Shown here: positions 54,221-63,089 of the stretch, piece after piece
Numbering within the stretch: the stretch's first letter is position 1
Layout: each line of letters opens with the position of its first letter
Origin: Spirosoma lacussanchae
GTDB lineage: Bacteria; Bacteroidota; Bacteroidia; Cytophagales; Spirosomataceae
NCBI RefSeq assembly: GCF_005870035.1
Contig: NZ_SWJG01000004.1
Coordinates: forward strand, 378,604 to 442,603
Length of the DNA stretch: 64,000 nt
Direction: 5' to 3'
Notes under the pieces: model-generated
Seen by the model: only the letters and a program-made list of their open reading frames with translations
Told to the model about the DNA's origin: nothing
Database searches by the model: none
Position numbers and translations under genes: made by a program

Positions 54221-54959
54221 GCATTTCATCTTTCAGCCCCACGCCCGATAGCTGCCGTGTTTTCATTTCGGTCAGCAGATACGCGAGTTTCTGCGCGGCA
54301 AGCTCATAGGGCAGTCCTTCGGGGCGGATGTTGGACACGCAATTGCGCGACTCGTCGGTCAGACCCGGACGGGGCTTGTAGGTAAGGTAAGCGCCCAGGC
54401 TATCGGGCGATGACAGGCCCGGCCGTTCGCCAATCAGGACCAGTACCAGCTCAGCCCCCAACCCGTGCGCGATCTCGTCACCAATAGCTACCCGCCCCTG
54501 CCGCACCAGACAGATCGGCGCCACCGACCAGCTCAGGCTGCTTATCAACCGAAGCAGGGCCGACACAACGGGTACCGCATGCGTATTGACCGCCGTAGCC
54601 GACAAGCCGTCGACGATGACGATAGCCAGCTCGAAGCCGTTCGCCCCTTCGTTGTCGGCGGCTAAACGGGTCAGGTGGGCAACTGATGTTTCGTGCAGTC
54701 TGCGACCCAGATCAGGCCGTTTCAGATACACGGCGCGATCACCAGCCTGACTTTGGAACGAGTAGGCATCGGCTCCCAACGCCTGGATATTGCTCAGCAG
54801 TTGCTCTTCATCGAGTACCGAATAAACGGCATCGCGAGCCCGGGCATGGTCGAGTTGAAAATCCAGTAGCGCCCGGGTCGGCAGACTGTTGCCAACCCGC
54901 CCCTGCGCAATGCGCGCTCGGGTATGTGCCTGTAGAAAAGACCACGAATCTGCATTCAT
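54153..54959 (-). CDS. eutC: Ethanolamine ammonia-lyase small subunit
   Basis: Light chain of the adenosylcobalamin enzyme that splits ethanolamine into acetaldehyde and ammonia. 268 residues. LPTRALLDFQLDHARARDAV, LAIVIVDGLSATAVNTHAVPV, VLVLIGERPGLSSPDSLGAYLTY and RNCVSNIRPEGLPYELAAQKL are typical. After the expected end near LSGVGLKD there is a 24-residue tail. That tail overlaps the end of dprA tail to tail. Unusually, a GH43 gene on the other strand separates it from eutB. Confidence 0.92.
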   Translation of the reverse strand: MNADSWSFLQAHTRARIAQGRVGNSLPTRALLDFQLDHARARDAVYSVLDEEQLLSNIQALGADAYSFQSQAGDRAVYLKRPDLGRRLHETSVAHLTRLAADNEGANGFELAIVIVDGLSATAVNTHAVPVVSALLRLISSLSWSVAPICLVRQGRVAIGDEIAHGLGAELVLVLIGERPGLSSPDSLGAYLTYKPRPGLTDESRNCVSNIRPEGLPYELAAQKLAYLLTEMKTRQLSGVGLKDEMPTHTLPNTSYPVVIEQTPETPD

Positions 54960-55230
54960 ACAGGCAACCTACGAAAACAACAGCTGGCACACAAGCGGTG
55001 CCGCAGGCGACCAGACGCCTGCGTACGGTTCACCATCTATCTTTTCCGATCCGGTCGCTTGCCCACAGTCGACGCATCCGGGCCAGTGCGTACGGCAATT
55101 TTCGGCTGGGCTATATACACGGAAACACCGTACGGCCTATATTGCCCGTCAATACCGCCGAATCAAGGCGGAGCTAAACCCCGCTGGCCTATAAATGCCA
55201 GCGCCTGACAACACCACAACATTGCTTCGA

Positions 55231-56205
55231 ATGACTATTCTTACACGCCTTTCTTTGCTCGTTTTAGTACTCAGCACGCTGTCCGTTACCGCCCAGTCGA
55301 CCAAACGCTCGGGTAATCCGGTATTTCCGGGCTGGTACGCGGACCCGGAAGGAGCCATTTTCGGCAATCGGTACTGGATCTACCCTACATACTCCGACAA
55401 GTATGAGAAACAAGTGCATTTTGATGCCTTCTCTTCGCCCGACCTCGTCAACTGGACCAAGCACCCCCGCATTCTCGACTCGTCGGCGGTGAAGTGGGCC
55501 AAAAAAGCGATGTGGGCGCCTGCTATCGTGCAGAAAGGTGGGCAGTATTTTCTCTTTTTCGGCGCTAACGATGTCCACCCCGGCGAAGTAGGGGGTATTG
55601 GGGTAGCCGTGGCCAACAACCCCGCCGGTCCTTTCCTCGATCATATCGGCAAACCGCTGGTCGGTGAAGTTCATAACGGTGCTCAACCTATCGATCAGTT
55701 TGTTTTCAGGGATACCGATGGGAAAGAATATCTGATCTATGGCGGCTGGGGCCATTGCAATATTGCCCAGCTTACAAGCGATTATAAGGGGTTCATTCCC
55801 TTCGCCGACGGCACCACGTTCCGCGAGATTACCCCCAAGAATTACGTAGAAGGACCAATCATGTTCGTACGAAACGGACGCTATTATTTCATGTGGTCGG
55901 AGGGCGGCTGGACGGGTCCCAACTATTCGGTAGCCTATGCGGTGGGGTCGTCTCCGTTCGGCCCATTCGAACGCGTTGGCAAAGTGTTGCAGCAGGACCC
56001 GACCGTGGCGACCGGTGCTGGCCATCATTCGGTCATCAACGTGCCCGGCACCGATGACTGGTACATCATCTACCACCGCCGTCCGCTTACCGAAACCGAT
56101 GGTAACCACCGCGAAACTTGCATCGACAAACTGTACTTCGACGAAAAAGGCGCCATCAAACCGGTTCGGATTACGAAAGAGGGTGTTGAAGCCCGGCGTT
56201 TATAG
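55231..56205 (+). CDS. Secreted glycoside hydrolase, family GH43
   Basis: 324 residues with a signal peptide (LTRLSLLVLVLSTLSVTAQ). Five-bladed propeller of the GH43 type: the base Asp D38 is in YADPEGAIF, the pKa-modulating Asp in PIDQFVFRD, and the acid Glu in YVEGPIMFV. WAPAIVQKGGQYFLFF and GHHSVI also match. Such enzymes cleave arabinose, xylose or galactose side chains. The ATG used is the one that starts the signal peptide. It is oriented against eutB and eutC, which flank it. Confidence 0.88.
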   Translation: MTILTRLSLLVLVLSTLSVTAQSTKRSGNPVFPGWYADPEGAIFGNRYWIYPTYSDKYEKQVHFDAFSSPDLVNWTKHPRILDSSAVKWAKKAMWAPAIVQKGGQYFLFFGANDVHPGEVGGIGVAVANNPAGPFLDHIGKPLVGEVHNGAQPIDQFVFRDTDGKEYLIYGGWGHCNIAQLTSDYKGFIPFADGTTFREITPKNYVEGPIMFVRNGRYYFMWSEGGWTGPNYSVAYAVGSSPFGPFERVGKVLQQDPTVATGAGHHSVINVPGTDDWYIIYHRRPLTETDGNHRETCIDKLYFDEKGAIKPVRITKEGVEARRL

Positions 56206-56212
56206 AACCTCA

Positions 56213-57586
56213 CTACATACCGGTCAGCAGCCGATGGCCCGTGCCGGCAGGTAGTAGCTGACCCTGGTCGTTTAGCAGGCCCATGCGCATAAGCCACTGT
56301 TCAAACTCGGGCGAGGGTCGGCGGTTAAGCAGCTGTCGGATGTACAGCGCATCGTGGAAACTCGTACTCTGGTAGTGCAGCATCACATCATCGGCGCCCG
56401 GAATACCCATGATGAACGTTACCCCGGCGGTGCCGAGTACCGTGAGCAGGGTGTCCATATCGTCCTGGTCGGCCTCCGCGTGATTGGTATAACAGATATC
56501 GACACCCATCGGTAAGCCGAGTAGTTTGCCGCAGCAATGATCCTCCAGCCCGGCGCGAATGATCTGTTTGCCGTCATACAGGTATTCAGGACCGATAAAC
56601 CCAACCACCGAATTGACCAGCAGCGGCTCAAACGCCCTCGCTACGGCATAGGCCCGGACTTCGGCGGTTTGCTGATCCAGCCCACAGTGGGCGTTGGCCG
56701 ATAGCGCGCTCCCCTGCCCCGTTTCAAAATACATTACATGTTGCCCGAGTGTACCGCGCTTCAGCGAGCGGGTTGCCTCCAGCCCTTCCTGTAATAAGCC
56801 GAGGTTCACCCCAAAGGATGCGTTCACGCCTTCGGTACCACCAATACTCTGAAACGCCAGATCGACGGGAGCGCCCTGCTCTATCGCCTGTAAAGTCGTA
56901 GTCAGATGGCTCAGCACACAGGTCTGCGCCGGAATAGAAAACCGTTCCCGAACGCTGTTAAGCATATCCAGCAGCCGAATAGTTGTCTGAACATGATCCG
57001 TGGCGGGGTTGATACCAATTACGGCATCTCCAGCCCCGTAGAGCAGCCCGTCGACCAGGCTGGCCGCAATGCCCCGCACATCATCAGTGGGGTGATTAGG
57101 CTGGAGCCGAGTGCTGAGTCGACCGCTCAGACCGATAGTATTCCGAAACCGGGTGATCACCTCACATTTGGCCGCCACCGTAATCAGATCCTGGTTCCGC
57201 ATCAGTTTCGAGACGGCCGCTACCATTTCGGGGGTTAACCCCGGCTGCAGCCGGCGAAGCGTTTCGGTATCGGTTGTCAGGCTTAGTAGGTAATCGCGCA
57301 GGCCGCCCACGGTCAGGTGCCGGATCGGCTGAAACGCCCCGGCATCGTGCGAGTCGATGATGAGCCGGGTCACTTCGTCCTGCTCGTACGGCACGACGGC
57401 TTCGGCCAGAAAGGTGGTGAGCGGCAGGTCGGCCAGGGCCATCTGAGCTGCCACCCGCTCTTCGGCCGACCGGGCCGCTACGCCCGCCAGTTCATCGCCC
57501 GACCGCCGGGAGGTGGCGCGGGCCAGCAGCGTCCGCAAATCATCGAATACATACCTGGTTTGACGAACTGTATGTCGGTACGGCAT
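56213..57586 (-). CDS. eutB: Ethanolamine ammonia-lyase large subunit
   Basis: Catalytic subunit of the adenosylcobalamin-dependent ammonia-lyase, 457 residues. Family features are IRHLTVGGLRDYLLSL, KLMRNQDLITVAAKCEVITRFRNTIGL, GLLYGAGDAVIGINPATD, FAFQSIGGTEGVNASFGVNL-type sequence, GQGSALSANAHCGLDQQT, and the C-terminal MGIPGADDVMLHYQSTSFHDAL. The ATG is preferred to a TTG two codons upstream. I saw no cobalamin riboswitch, no EutR and no microcompartment shell genes nearby, so the pathway is a minimal one. Confidence 0.94.
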   Translation of the reverse strand: MPYRHTVRQTRYVFDDLRTLLARATSRRSGDELAGVAARSAEERVAAQMALADLPLTTFLAEAVVPYEQDEVTRLIIDSHDAGAFQPIRHLTVGGLRDYLLSLTTDTETLRRLQPGLTPEMVAAVSKLMRNQDLITVAAKCEVITRFRNTIGLSGRLSTRLQPNHPTDDVRGIAASLVDGLLYGAGDAVIGINPATDHVQTTIRLLDMLNSVRERFSIPAQTCVLSHLTTTLQAIEQGAPVDLAFQSIGGTEGVNASFGVNLGLLQEGLEATRSLKRGTLGQHVMYFETGQGSALSANAHCGLDQQTAEVRAYAVARAFEPLLVNSVVGFIGPEYLYDGKQIIRAGLEDHCCGKLLGLPMGVDICYTNHAEADQDDMDTLLTVLGTAGVTFIMGIPGADDVMLHYQSTSFHDALYIRQLLNRRPSPEFEQWLMRMGLLNDQGQLLPAGTGHRLLTGM

Positions 57587-57700
57587 GGGCAATCAGCGGT
57601 TGAAAACGAAGGGCGTAAAGATGACAAAATAAGCAGCGGGTAGGATTACCTTTTTTCAGGCTTCATACACTAGTAATGTACATTAAATCAATTAATTATT

Positions 57701-57823
57701 ATGGGAAAAGGCGACAAGAAGTCACGGAAAGGCAAAATTTCGATGGGGTCGTATGGCAACACCCGTCCGCAGCATCCCAAAAAGTGGAGCGCTCCGAAAC
57801 CCGCTCCGAAACCGGTCGATTAA
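57701..57823 (+). CDS. 30S ribosomal protein THX
   Basis: A 40-residue, highly basic protein: MGKGDKKSRKGKISMGSYGN followed by TRPQHPKKW and a Pro/Lys tail (APKPAPKPVD). The MGKGDKKxRxGKIxxGSYGxxRP start is that of bTHX proteins, which sit in the head of the 30S subunit and are known from Thermus and Bacteroidota. The tail after the Thx core is longer than in Thermus and has an APKP repeat. A strong terminator follows within ten bases of the stop. Confidence 0.88.
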   Translation: MGKGDKKSRKGKISMGSYGNTRPQHPKKWSAPKPAPKPVD

Positions 57824-57832
57824 CTCGCGAAA

Positions 57833-57879
57833 ATGGGTCCCGACTGTTACTACGCGCAGTAGTGACAGTCGGGACCCAT
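57833..57879. terminator. Bidirectional terminator between THX and the YfhO gene
   Basis: A 21-bp stem (57833-57853 with 57859-57879, one T-G wobble) with a GCGCA loop. It lies 9 bases after the THX stop and 33 bases before the end of the convergent YfhO gene. Confidence 0.82.
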
Positions 57880-57912
57880 CGTTATAACCCCTTACCGGTT
57901 GGGTAGGTCCGG

Positions 57913-60501
57913 CTATCGGGTTTTGGCTTTCGTAGGCTTTGTCGCTGCGGGCTCCGGGGCCGGAGGGCCGACTGGCTCAGGTTCTGATACCGGTGTAGAC
58001 TGCCGATTGCGACCTTCCCGAAAGATGACGAACCCAATCAGCGCAATCAGCAATACGTTGGCAATGAGATCGATGGTGTCGCCGGTTTTGGCAGCGGGCG
58101 GATCGAACCGAAACTCGACCGTATGTTTACCCGCCGGTATGCGCAGCGCCCGCAACACATAGTTGGCCCGTAGCTGCTGAACGGGTTTCCCGTCGATCAG
58201 TGTCTGCCAGTCTTCGTTGCCCCGGTAGTAAATTTCAGAGAAAACGGCTAACCCGTCGCGGGCGGCATTGACCTCGTAGATCATCTTGTCAGGCCGGTAA
58301 TTTGAAAGCCGGATTGTACTGCCGGCCGGGTCGAGGGTGGCAGGCAGGCCCGACAGCTGCGCAGCGAATCGCTTATCGACCACGGCCGTATCGCGCGGAT
58401 TCAGGGTTTTCATGGCCGCAATCTCCGCATCAGCCCCTTCTACCATCTGTACCGTTTTCACGAACCAGGCAGCTCCGAGCACCTCCGGGTTAGGCAGTGC
58501 TACCGGCCCCGTCGGCGCCTGTTGCGGGTTATTGGGGTCCTGCTCGCCCTGCCGAATAACATATTTGACGTTCAGCATATTCAGCATGTTGAGCGTATTG
58601 GGCTGAAAAGCATACGTAATCAACTCCTGATATCGCCTAAGTTTAGCCGCGTGGTACCCACCAATGGACCGGTGGAAGTAGGACGCGCGGTTGCTGTTCA
58701 TAAAGTCGGCAGTCTGGTCAAACACCCGGAAGCCGGGCGTCTTATCCTGCAAAATCTGCTCGTCGGCGGGCGTTGGTTCAAACACCTGACTGGCCTGCGC
58801 TTTTGTGACAAAATCGGCATTATTCAGGTAGCGTTTATCAACACCGAACAGGTCGAAAACCACCAGCGCCAGCAGCACCGGATAAAAGACAATGGGCTTG
58901 ACCTTACCGGTGACCAGCCCCCACACAGCACCCGCCGTCAGCAGGATCAGGATAAACGACCGGAAGGCATCGCTCCGGAGCAGCCCCTGCCGATCGCTGA
59001 TGAGCGCGGGCAGAAACTCTTTGCCCGCTTCGCCGAAATAGCGCGCCATCATATCGGCATCGGTCGGCGTCTGAAAGCTGAACAGGGTACCGCCCAGCAG
59101 CGCCAGAATCAAGGCCAAGCCACCGGTCAGGCCAAAGCTGACCAACAGCGGCTGGCGAAGTTGCGCAAACGTCCATTTCTGACTCACGAGGGTCTGCACC
59201 GCCATAGCCGCCCCAATCCCGATAAACAGCTGCGCCAGGCAAAGCGCCATAGTCATAGCCCGGAATTTGTTCAGGTAGGGCAGGTAGTCGAACAGCAGGT
59301 AGTTGATGGCCGCCAGGTTTTTACCCCAGGCTAGCACAATCATGAGTACAGCCGCGCTCAGCAGCCACCACCGGATGGGGTTGCGGATCACGAACATACC
59401 CAGCACGAACAGGAACAGCAGAGCCGCCCCCGCATAGGCAGGGCCGCCTACCATCGGCTGATCGCCCCAGTAGGTTGGCGTACCTAACTCTACAAACTGC
59501 TGCGCCTGGGCGGGGTCGAGCCCCCGGTTCACGAGTGCCTTGTAGAAGTCTGAACCGGTACCCAGACCGCCCCCCGACGCGCCCCCGAAGGCATTCGGCA
59601 CCAACAGCGTGAGGGTTTCGGCTTTCCCGTAGCTGTAGCTGAACGCGTATTCCTTGTCGAGTCCGTTTCTGGCTCCACTTTCGGCCGATTTACCGTCCGG
59701 ATTGGTTGTTTTTGCCGTCAGCTCCGACGTACCCCGAATGGTTTCCTTCGTATATTGATTCAGCACGAGCAGGCGCTTGCCAAAGCTGCCCCCGGCCAGA
59801 ACCCCCGCCAGGGCCAGCGTGGCCAGGCCCATAGCCAGTTGCCGGCCTTTACCCGCCCGCACCAATGCAATCCCTTCAACGAGTATGTACAGGCCGATGG
59901 TCATGAACAGGTAGTACGTAATCTGAATGTGGTTGGCCCCCAGCTCCATACAGCCGAACAGCCCGGTCAGGGCGGCCCCCAGCCAATATCGTCCCCGCAG
60001 TGCCAGTACCACCCCGGCCAGCAGGCCAGCTCCAAACCCCATAGCAAACAGTTTGGAAATATGCCCGGCTTCGAGGCTCACGATACCGAAGGTGCCGAAC
60101 CCATAGGCAATAGCCCCCAGCACCGACAGCCACGCATTAACCCCCAGCACCACCAGCAGCAGGTACGCACAGAACATGACCACAAAGACAACCGAGGCTG
60201 TATTGGGCAACAGGCCCACAACCCCCATAACGGCTTTGTAAACAAATATGTAAGGATAGTTGAAGTCAATCATATAGGCGGGCATGCCGCTGAAAACCGC
60301 ATCGGTCCAGAGCGGTTTTTCGCCCGATTGCTGGCCAATTTCACGGATTTCGCGGGCCGAAGCAACCGCCTGCTGTACATCGCTCATGCTTAAGGTCTTG
60401 CCCGACATGACCGGCGAGAAATAGATAATAGCCAGCACCAGCAGACCCACCACGGCGATCAGGTGTGGGCGCAAACGTTGGAAAAAAGTAGGTTGGTTCA
60501 T
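57913..60501 (-). CDS. YfhO-family membrane protein
   Basis: 862-residue integral membrane protein with about a dozen helices (LIAVVGLLVLAIIYFSPVMSG first) and the pattern LWTDAVFSGMPAYMIDFNYPY, YGFGTFGIVSLEAGHISKLFAMGF, YWGDQPMVGGPAYAGAALLFLFVLGMF. The C-terminal half (about 580-830) is a large extracytoplasmic domain ending in a last helix. YfhO proteins are thought to be lipid-linked sugar transferases that glycosylate cell-wall polymers in Firmicutes. In Bacteroidota the role is unproven. It is transcribed from its own -7 box. Confidence 0.88.
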   Translation of the reverse strand: MNQPTFFQRLRPHLIAVVGLLVLAIIYFSPVMSGKTLSMSDVQQAVASAREIREIGQQSGEKPLWTDAVFSGMPAYMIDFNYPYIFVYKAVMGVVGLLPNTASVVFVVMFCAYLLLVVLGVNAWLSVLGAIAYGFGTFGIVSLEAGHISKLFAMGFGAGLLAGVVLALRGRYWLGAALTGLFGCMELGANHIQITYYLFMTIGLYILVEGIALVRAGKGRQLAMGLATLALAGVLAGGSFGKRLLVLNQYTKETIRGTSELTAKTTNPDGKSAESGARNGLDKEYAFSYSYGKAETLTLLVPNAFGGASGGGLGTGSDFYKALVNRGLDPAQAQQFVELGTPTYWGDQPMVGGPAYAGAALLFLFVLGMFVIRNPIRWWLLSAAVLMIVLAWGKNLAAINYLLFDYLPYLNKFRAMTMALCLAQLFIGIGAAMAVQTLVSQKWTFAQLRQPLLVSFGLTGGLALILALLGGTLFSFQTPTDADMMARYFGEAGKEFLPALISDRQGLLRSDAFRSFILILLTAGAVWGLVTGKVKPIVFYPVLLALVVFDLFGVDKRYLNNADFVTKAQASQVFEPTPADEQILQDKTPGFRVFDQTADFMNSNRASYFHRSIGGYHAAKLRRYQELITYAFQPNTLNMLNMLNVKYVIRQGEQDPNNPQQAPTGPVALPNPEVLGAAWFVKTVQMVEGADAEIAAMKTLNPRDTAVVDKRFAAQLSGLPATLDPAGSTIRLSNYRPDKMIYEVNAARDGLAVFSEIYYRGNEDWQTLIDGKPVQQLRANYVLRALRIPAGKHTVEFRFDPPAAKTGDTIDLIANVLLIALIGFVIFREGRNRQSTPVSEPEPVGPPAPEPAATKPTKAKTR

Positions 60502-60533
60502 ACAATGCAGTCAGTACACTGCCCAAAGATACA

Positions 60534-60541
60534 GGTTTACC
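60534..60541 (-). promoter_or_regulatory. -7 box of the YfhO gene
   Basis: TATCTTTG on the minus strand, an exact TAnnTTTG match 33 bases before the ATG. Confidence 0.6.
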
Positions 60542-60637
60542 AGAAAACGGACGGCGCACCCACCGGATTGTTGCAGGGAACCGGTATCTCTGCCGACAAA
60601 TACGCAACCGAACGGGCCTTTTTTGCGTACGGGGGGT

Positions 60638-60892
60638 ATGCGCTACATTGTTGTTTTCGCTCAACAGGAAATTGGTTACGCGGTCGGGTTCGATACTTTC
60701 GCCGACGCGACCGATTTTTTATACTGGGGTTACGAGGAGTACCAGCTGATTCCCTACGGAACCTTCGACGCCCTCACGGGGGAAGTGTGGCCCTACCGGC
60801 ACCGGGGCGAACAGGTAGCCGATGTCGATGAACAACTGATCAGCCGCACGGCGCTCGACTACCTCCGCTCAGCCATCCGCCGGATTTCCTGA
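60638..60892 (+). CDS. Small acidic protein, unknown
   Basis: 84 residues, soluble: MRYIVVFAQQEIGYAVGFDT, then FADATDFLYWGYEEYQLIPYGTFDALTGEVWPY and a helical end RTALDYLRSAIRRIS. It may be one alpha/beta domain with aromatic-rich strands. I recognise no family. It stands alone between the divergent YfhO gene and the convergent frr gene, with frr's terminator behind it. A TTG five codons upstream is a less likely start. Confidence 0.62.
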   Translation: MRYIVVFAQQEIGYAVGFDTFADATDFLYWGYEEYQLIPYGTFDALTGEVWPYRHRGEQVADVDEQLISRTALDYLRSAIRRIS

Positions 60893-60944
60893 TCCAATTA
60901 CCTACGAACCCGGTCGGCTCTCCCCCACTGGCTCAGCAAGACAC

Positions 60945-60977
60945 AAAAAACCCGGCTCTAACGGGTAGAACCGGGTT
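60945..60977 (-). terminator. frr terminator
   Basis: On the minus strand AACCCGG(T)TCTA pairs with TAGA(G)CCGGGTT around a CCCGT loop, one mismatch, followed by a T run. It lies 24 bases past the frr stop. Confidence 0.82.
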
Positions 60978-61000
60978 ACGGTTTGTTATCATCAGGCAGA

Positions 61001-61561
61001 TTATACCATCAGAATATCTTTTTCTTTAGCCGCGAATACCTCGTCGATGCGGGCAATAAATGCGTCGGTAAGTTTCTGAACGCGTTCTTCGCCCTGCTTG
61101 ACGGCATCTTCCGAAACGCCTTCTTTGACCAGCTTGCGGATGTCGTCGTTGGTATCTTTGCGGATATTACGCACGTTGACCTTGGCTACTTCCACCTCCT
61201 GCTTTACTTTTTTCACCAGGTCGCGCCGGCGTTCTTCGGTCAGGGGGGGCACGTTGAGCCGGATCATTTCCCCGTCGTTGTTGGGGGCTAGGCCTACGTT
61301 CGAGTTCCGGATTGCCTTTTCTACTTCGCCGATGAGTTTCCGCTCGAACGGCTTCACCACGATGGTTCGCGCGTCGGGCGTATTGACGGAGGCCACCTGG
61401 TTCAGGGGCGACATCATCCCGTAGTACTCGACCTGTATACCGTCGAGCATCTGAGCACTGGCCTTGCCGGCACGAATTTTTGTCAGTTCAATGGCCAGGT
61501 GCTTCAGCGCCTTCTCCATCGTGTCTTTTGCATCGTCGAGAAATAGCTCGATCTCTTCCAT
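61001..61561 (-). CDS. frr: Ribosome recycling factor
   Basis: Splits post-termination ribosomes together with EF-G. 186 residues with the family pattern: ELTKIRAGKASAQMLDGIQVEYYG, RTIVVKPFERKLIGEVEKAIRNSNVGLAPNNDGEMIRLNVPPLTEERRRDLVKKVKQ and a helical end. It is downstream of pyrH on the same strand (126-base gap), the conserved pyrH-frr order. Confidence 0.97.
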   Translation of the reverse strand: MEEIELFLDDAKDTMEKALKHLAIELTKIRAGKASAQMLDGIQVEYYGMMSPLNQVASVNTPDARTIVVKPFERKLIGEVEKAIRNSNVGLAPNNDGEMIRLNVPPLTEERRRDLVKKVKQEVEVAKVNVRNIRKDTNDDIRKLVKEGVSEDAVKQGEERVQKLTDAFIARIDEVFAAKEKDILMV

Positions 61562-61687
61562 CCTTTTTTACAGTTTACTGTATTCAGTGTACCGTTTTCA
61601 ACGGGCGGCTGTAGCCCGGGGGCTAACGTGGCCGCTATGTATGCAGGCATTGGCTCACCAGAACCGGCAAAACCGACCCTGGGTTGC

Positions 61688-62410
61688 TTAGTTCGACGTC
61701 ACCAGGGTGCCCGTGTCGCTATCGCCCTGGATGACCCGGAGCAGACTACCGGCCTCATTCATGTTAAAAACAATGATGGGCAGGTTGTTCTCCTGACAGA
61801 GGGTGAAAGCGGTCAGATCCATGACGTTCAGTTTCTTCTCGTAAACGTCCTCGAACGAAATGGTGGTATACCGGGTAGCCGTTTTGTCTTTCATAGGGTC
61901 GGCCGTGTAAACACCGTCTACCTTGGTTCCTTTCAGCACCACGTCTGCCTCTACCTCGATGGCCCGCAGGCTGGCGGTGGTATCGGTAGTGAAGTACGGA
62001 CTACCGGTACCGGCCCCGAAGATCACAACCCGCCCTTTTTCGAGATGCCGCACGGCACGACGACGTACATACGGTTCGCACACCTGCTCCATCTTGATCG
62101 CCGACATGACGCGGGTATACATGCCGTGTTTTTCGAGGGAGCTCTGAATAGCCATGGCATTGATCACCGTAGCCAGCATACCCATGTAGTCGCCCTGCAC
62201 CCGGTCGATACCAGACCGCTCGCCCGATACGCCCCGGAAGATATTACCTCCGCCGATGACGATGGCGACCTGCACACCCAGATCGACAACCTGTTTGATT
62301 TCTTTACTGTATTGCTCCAGTACGGCAGGGTCGATGTTGTAACCGCTGGGACCGGCCAAAGCCTCTCCGCTTAATTTGAGCAGAATTCGTTTGTACTTCG
62401 TTGATGTCAT
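61688..62410 (-). CDS. pyrH: UMP kinase
   Basis: Hexameric amino-acid-kinase-fold enzyme converting UMP to UDP. 240 residues. [15 protein letters not shown] is the N-terminal phosphate-binding motif; [34 protein letters not shown] and [17 protein letters not shown] follow as in the family. The ATG before TSTKYKRI is used because the -7 box overlaps the next upstream ATG. Confidence 0.97.
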   Translation of the reverse strand: MTSTKYKRILLKLSGEALAGPSGYNIDPAVLEQYSKEIKQVVDLGVQVAIVIGGGNIFRGVSGERSGIDRVQGDYMGMLATVINAMAIQSSLEKHGMYTRVMSAIKMEQVCEPYVRRRAVRHLEKGRVVIFGAGTGSPYFTTDTTASLRAIEVEADVVLKGTKVDGVYTADPMKDKTATRYTTISFEDVYEKKLNVMDLTAFTLCQENNLPIIVFNMNEAGSLLRVIQGDSDTGTLVTSN

Positions 62411-62431
62411 GCGGGGTGATTTTTGCGGGGG

Positions 62432-62439
62432 CAAAGATA
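62432..62439 (-). promoter_or_regulatory. -7 box of pyrH-frr
   Basis: TATCTTTG on the minus strand, an exact TAnnTTTG match 22 bases before the chosen pyrH ATG. Confidence 0.65.
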
Positions 62440-62489
62440 GGAAAAAAAGGGGAAGGCAGGAAGGACGGAGCCAATGAAAGCAGCAAACG

Positions 62490-62520
62490 AAAAGCCGGTA
62501 AACCCGTCAAGAGCCCGGCT
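62490..62520 (-). terminator. Probable terminator of the biotin carrier gene
   Basis: On the minus strand AGCCGG pairs with CCGGCT over a 16-base loop, followed by TTTTCG. Position just after the stop supports it; the stem is short. Confidence 0.55.
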
Positions 62521-62535
62521 GTAACCCCGCTTCGA

Positions 62536-63033
62536 CTAACCGAACTCGATCAGCACCTGTCCTTTTTCGACGCGGTCTCCTTTCTGAACACGAATGGCTT
62601 TTACGGTGGTCTCGGCGGGTGCTTTTATCGTGTTTTCCATCTTCATGGCTTCCAGAATCAGCACCGTATCTCCTTTCTGCACAGTGGCCCCCACCGCAAC
62701 CGTGATGCCCACGATCAGACCCGGCATTGGTGCTTTCAGGTCGCCGATTTTAGCCGCGGCTGCGCTGCTCATGCCCATCTTTTCGAGCAGGAGGTCGAAG
62801 CGGTCTTTCAGCTGTATGGTATGAATTCGCCCGTTTAGTTTTAGGGAAACGGTTTTATCAGCCGCGTTCAGCTCCAGCACTTCGGCATTGTAAGAACGGT
62901 TCTGATAGAGGATATGCAGGGTACGATCCGTCAGTCGGACCAGGTCCCAGCCGAAAGGCTCGCCGTTGAGCACCGGGCCCGTTGCTGAGAAATCGATGGT
63001 AGCCGGTTGTTGATCGAGGGTTGTCTGGTACAT
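62536..63033 (-). CDS. Biotin carboxyl-carrier-type protein
   Basis: 165 residues. The C-terminal biotinyl domain (about 95-165) has the biotin-accepting lysine in LILEAMKMENTIKAP. The N-terminal half (TIDFSATGPVLNGEPFGWDLVRLTDRTLHILYQNRSYNAEVLELNAADKTVSLKLNGR) is a small beta domain, as in the free carrier subunits of acyl-CoA carboxylases of Bacteroidota. The partner carboxylase genes are not next to it here, which leaves acetyl-CoA versus propionyl-CoA open. Confidence 0.88.
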   Translation of the reverse strand: MYQTTLDQQPATIDFSATGPVLNGEPFGWDLVRLTDRTLHILYQNRSYNAEVLELNAADKTVSLKLNGRIHTIQLKDRFDLLLEKMGMSSAAAAKIGDLKAPMPGLIVGITVAVGATVQKGDTVLILEAMKMENTIKAPAETTVKAIRVQKGDRVEKGQVLIEFG

Positions 63034-63089
63034 GGGTTATGGTTGGTAAGGGCGTTGGATACCCCGAACGAAAATCGATCACAAGTAAC

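Noticed and set aside
54889-55194. 101-codon plus-strand frame ahead of the GH43 gene
   Set aside because: Overlaps the eutC start on the other strand, has no domain, and is rich in Cys and Arg, typical of a chance frame.
57593-57700. Cobalamin riboswitch before eutB
   Set aside because: The region is only 108 bases long and I see neither a B12-box nor the expected helices.
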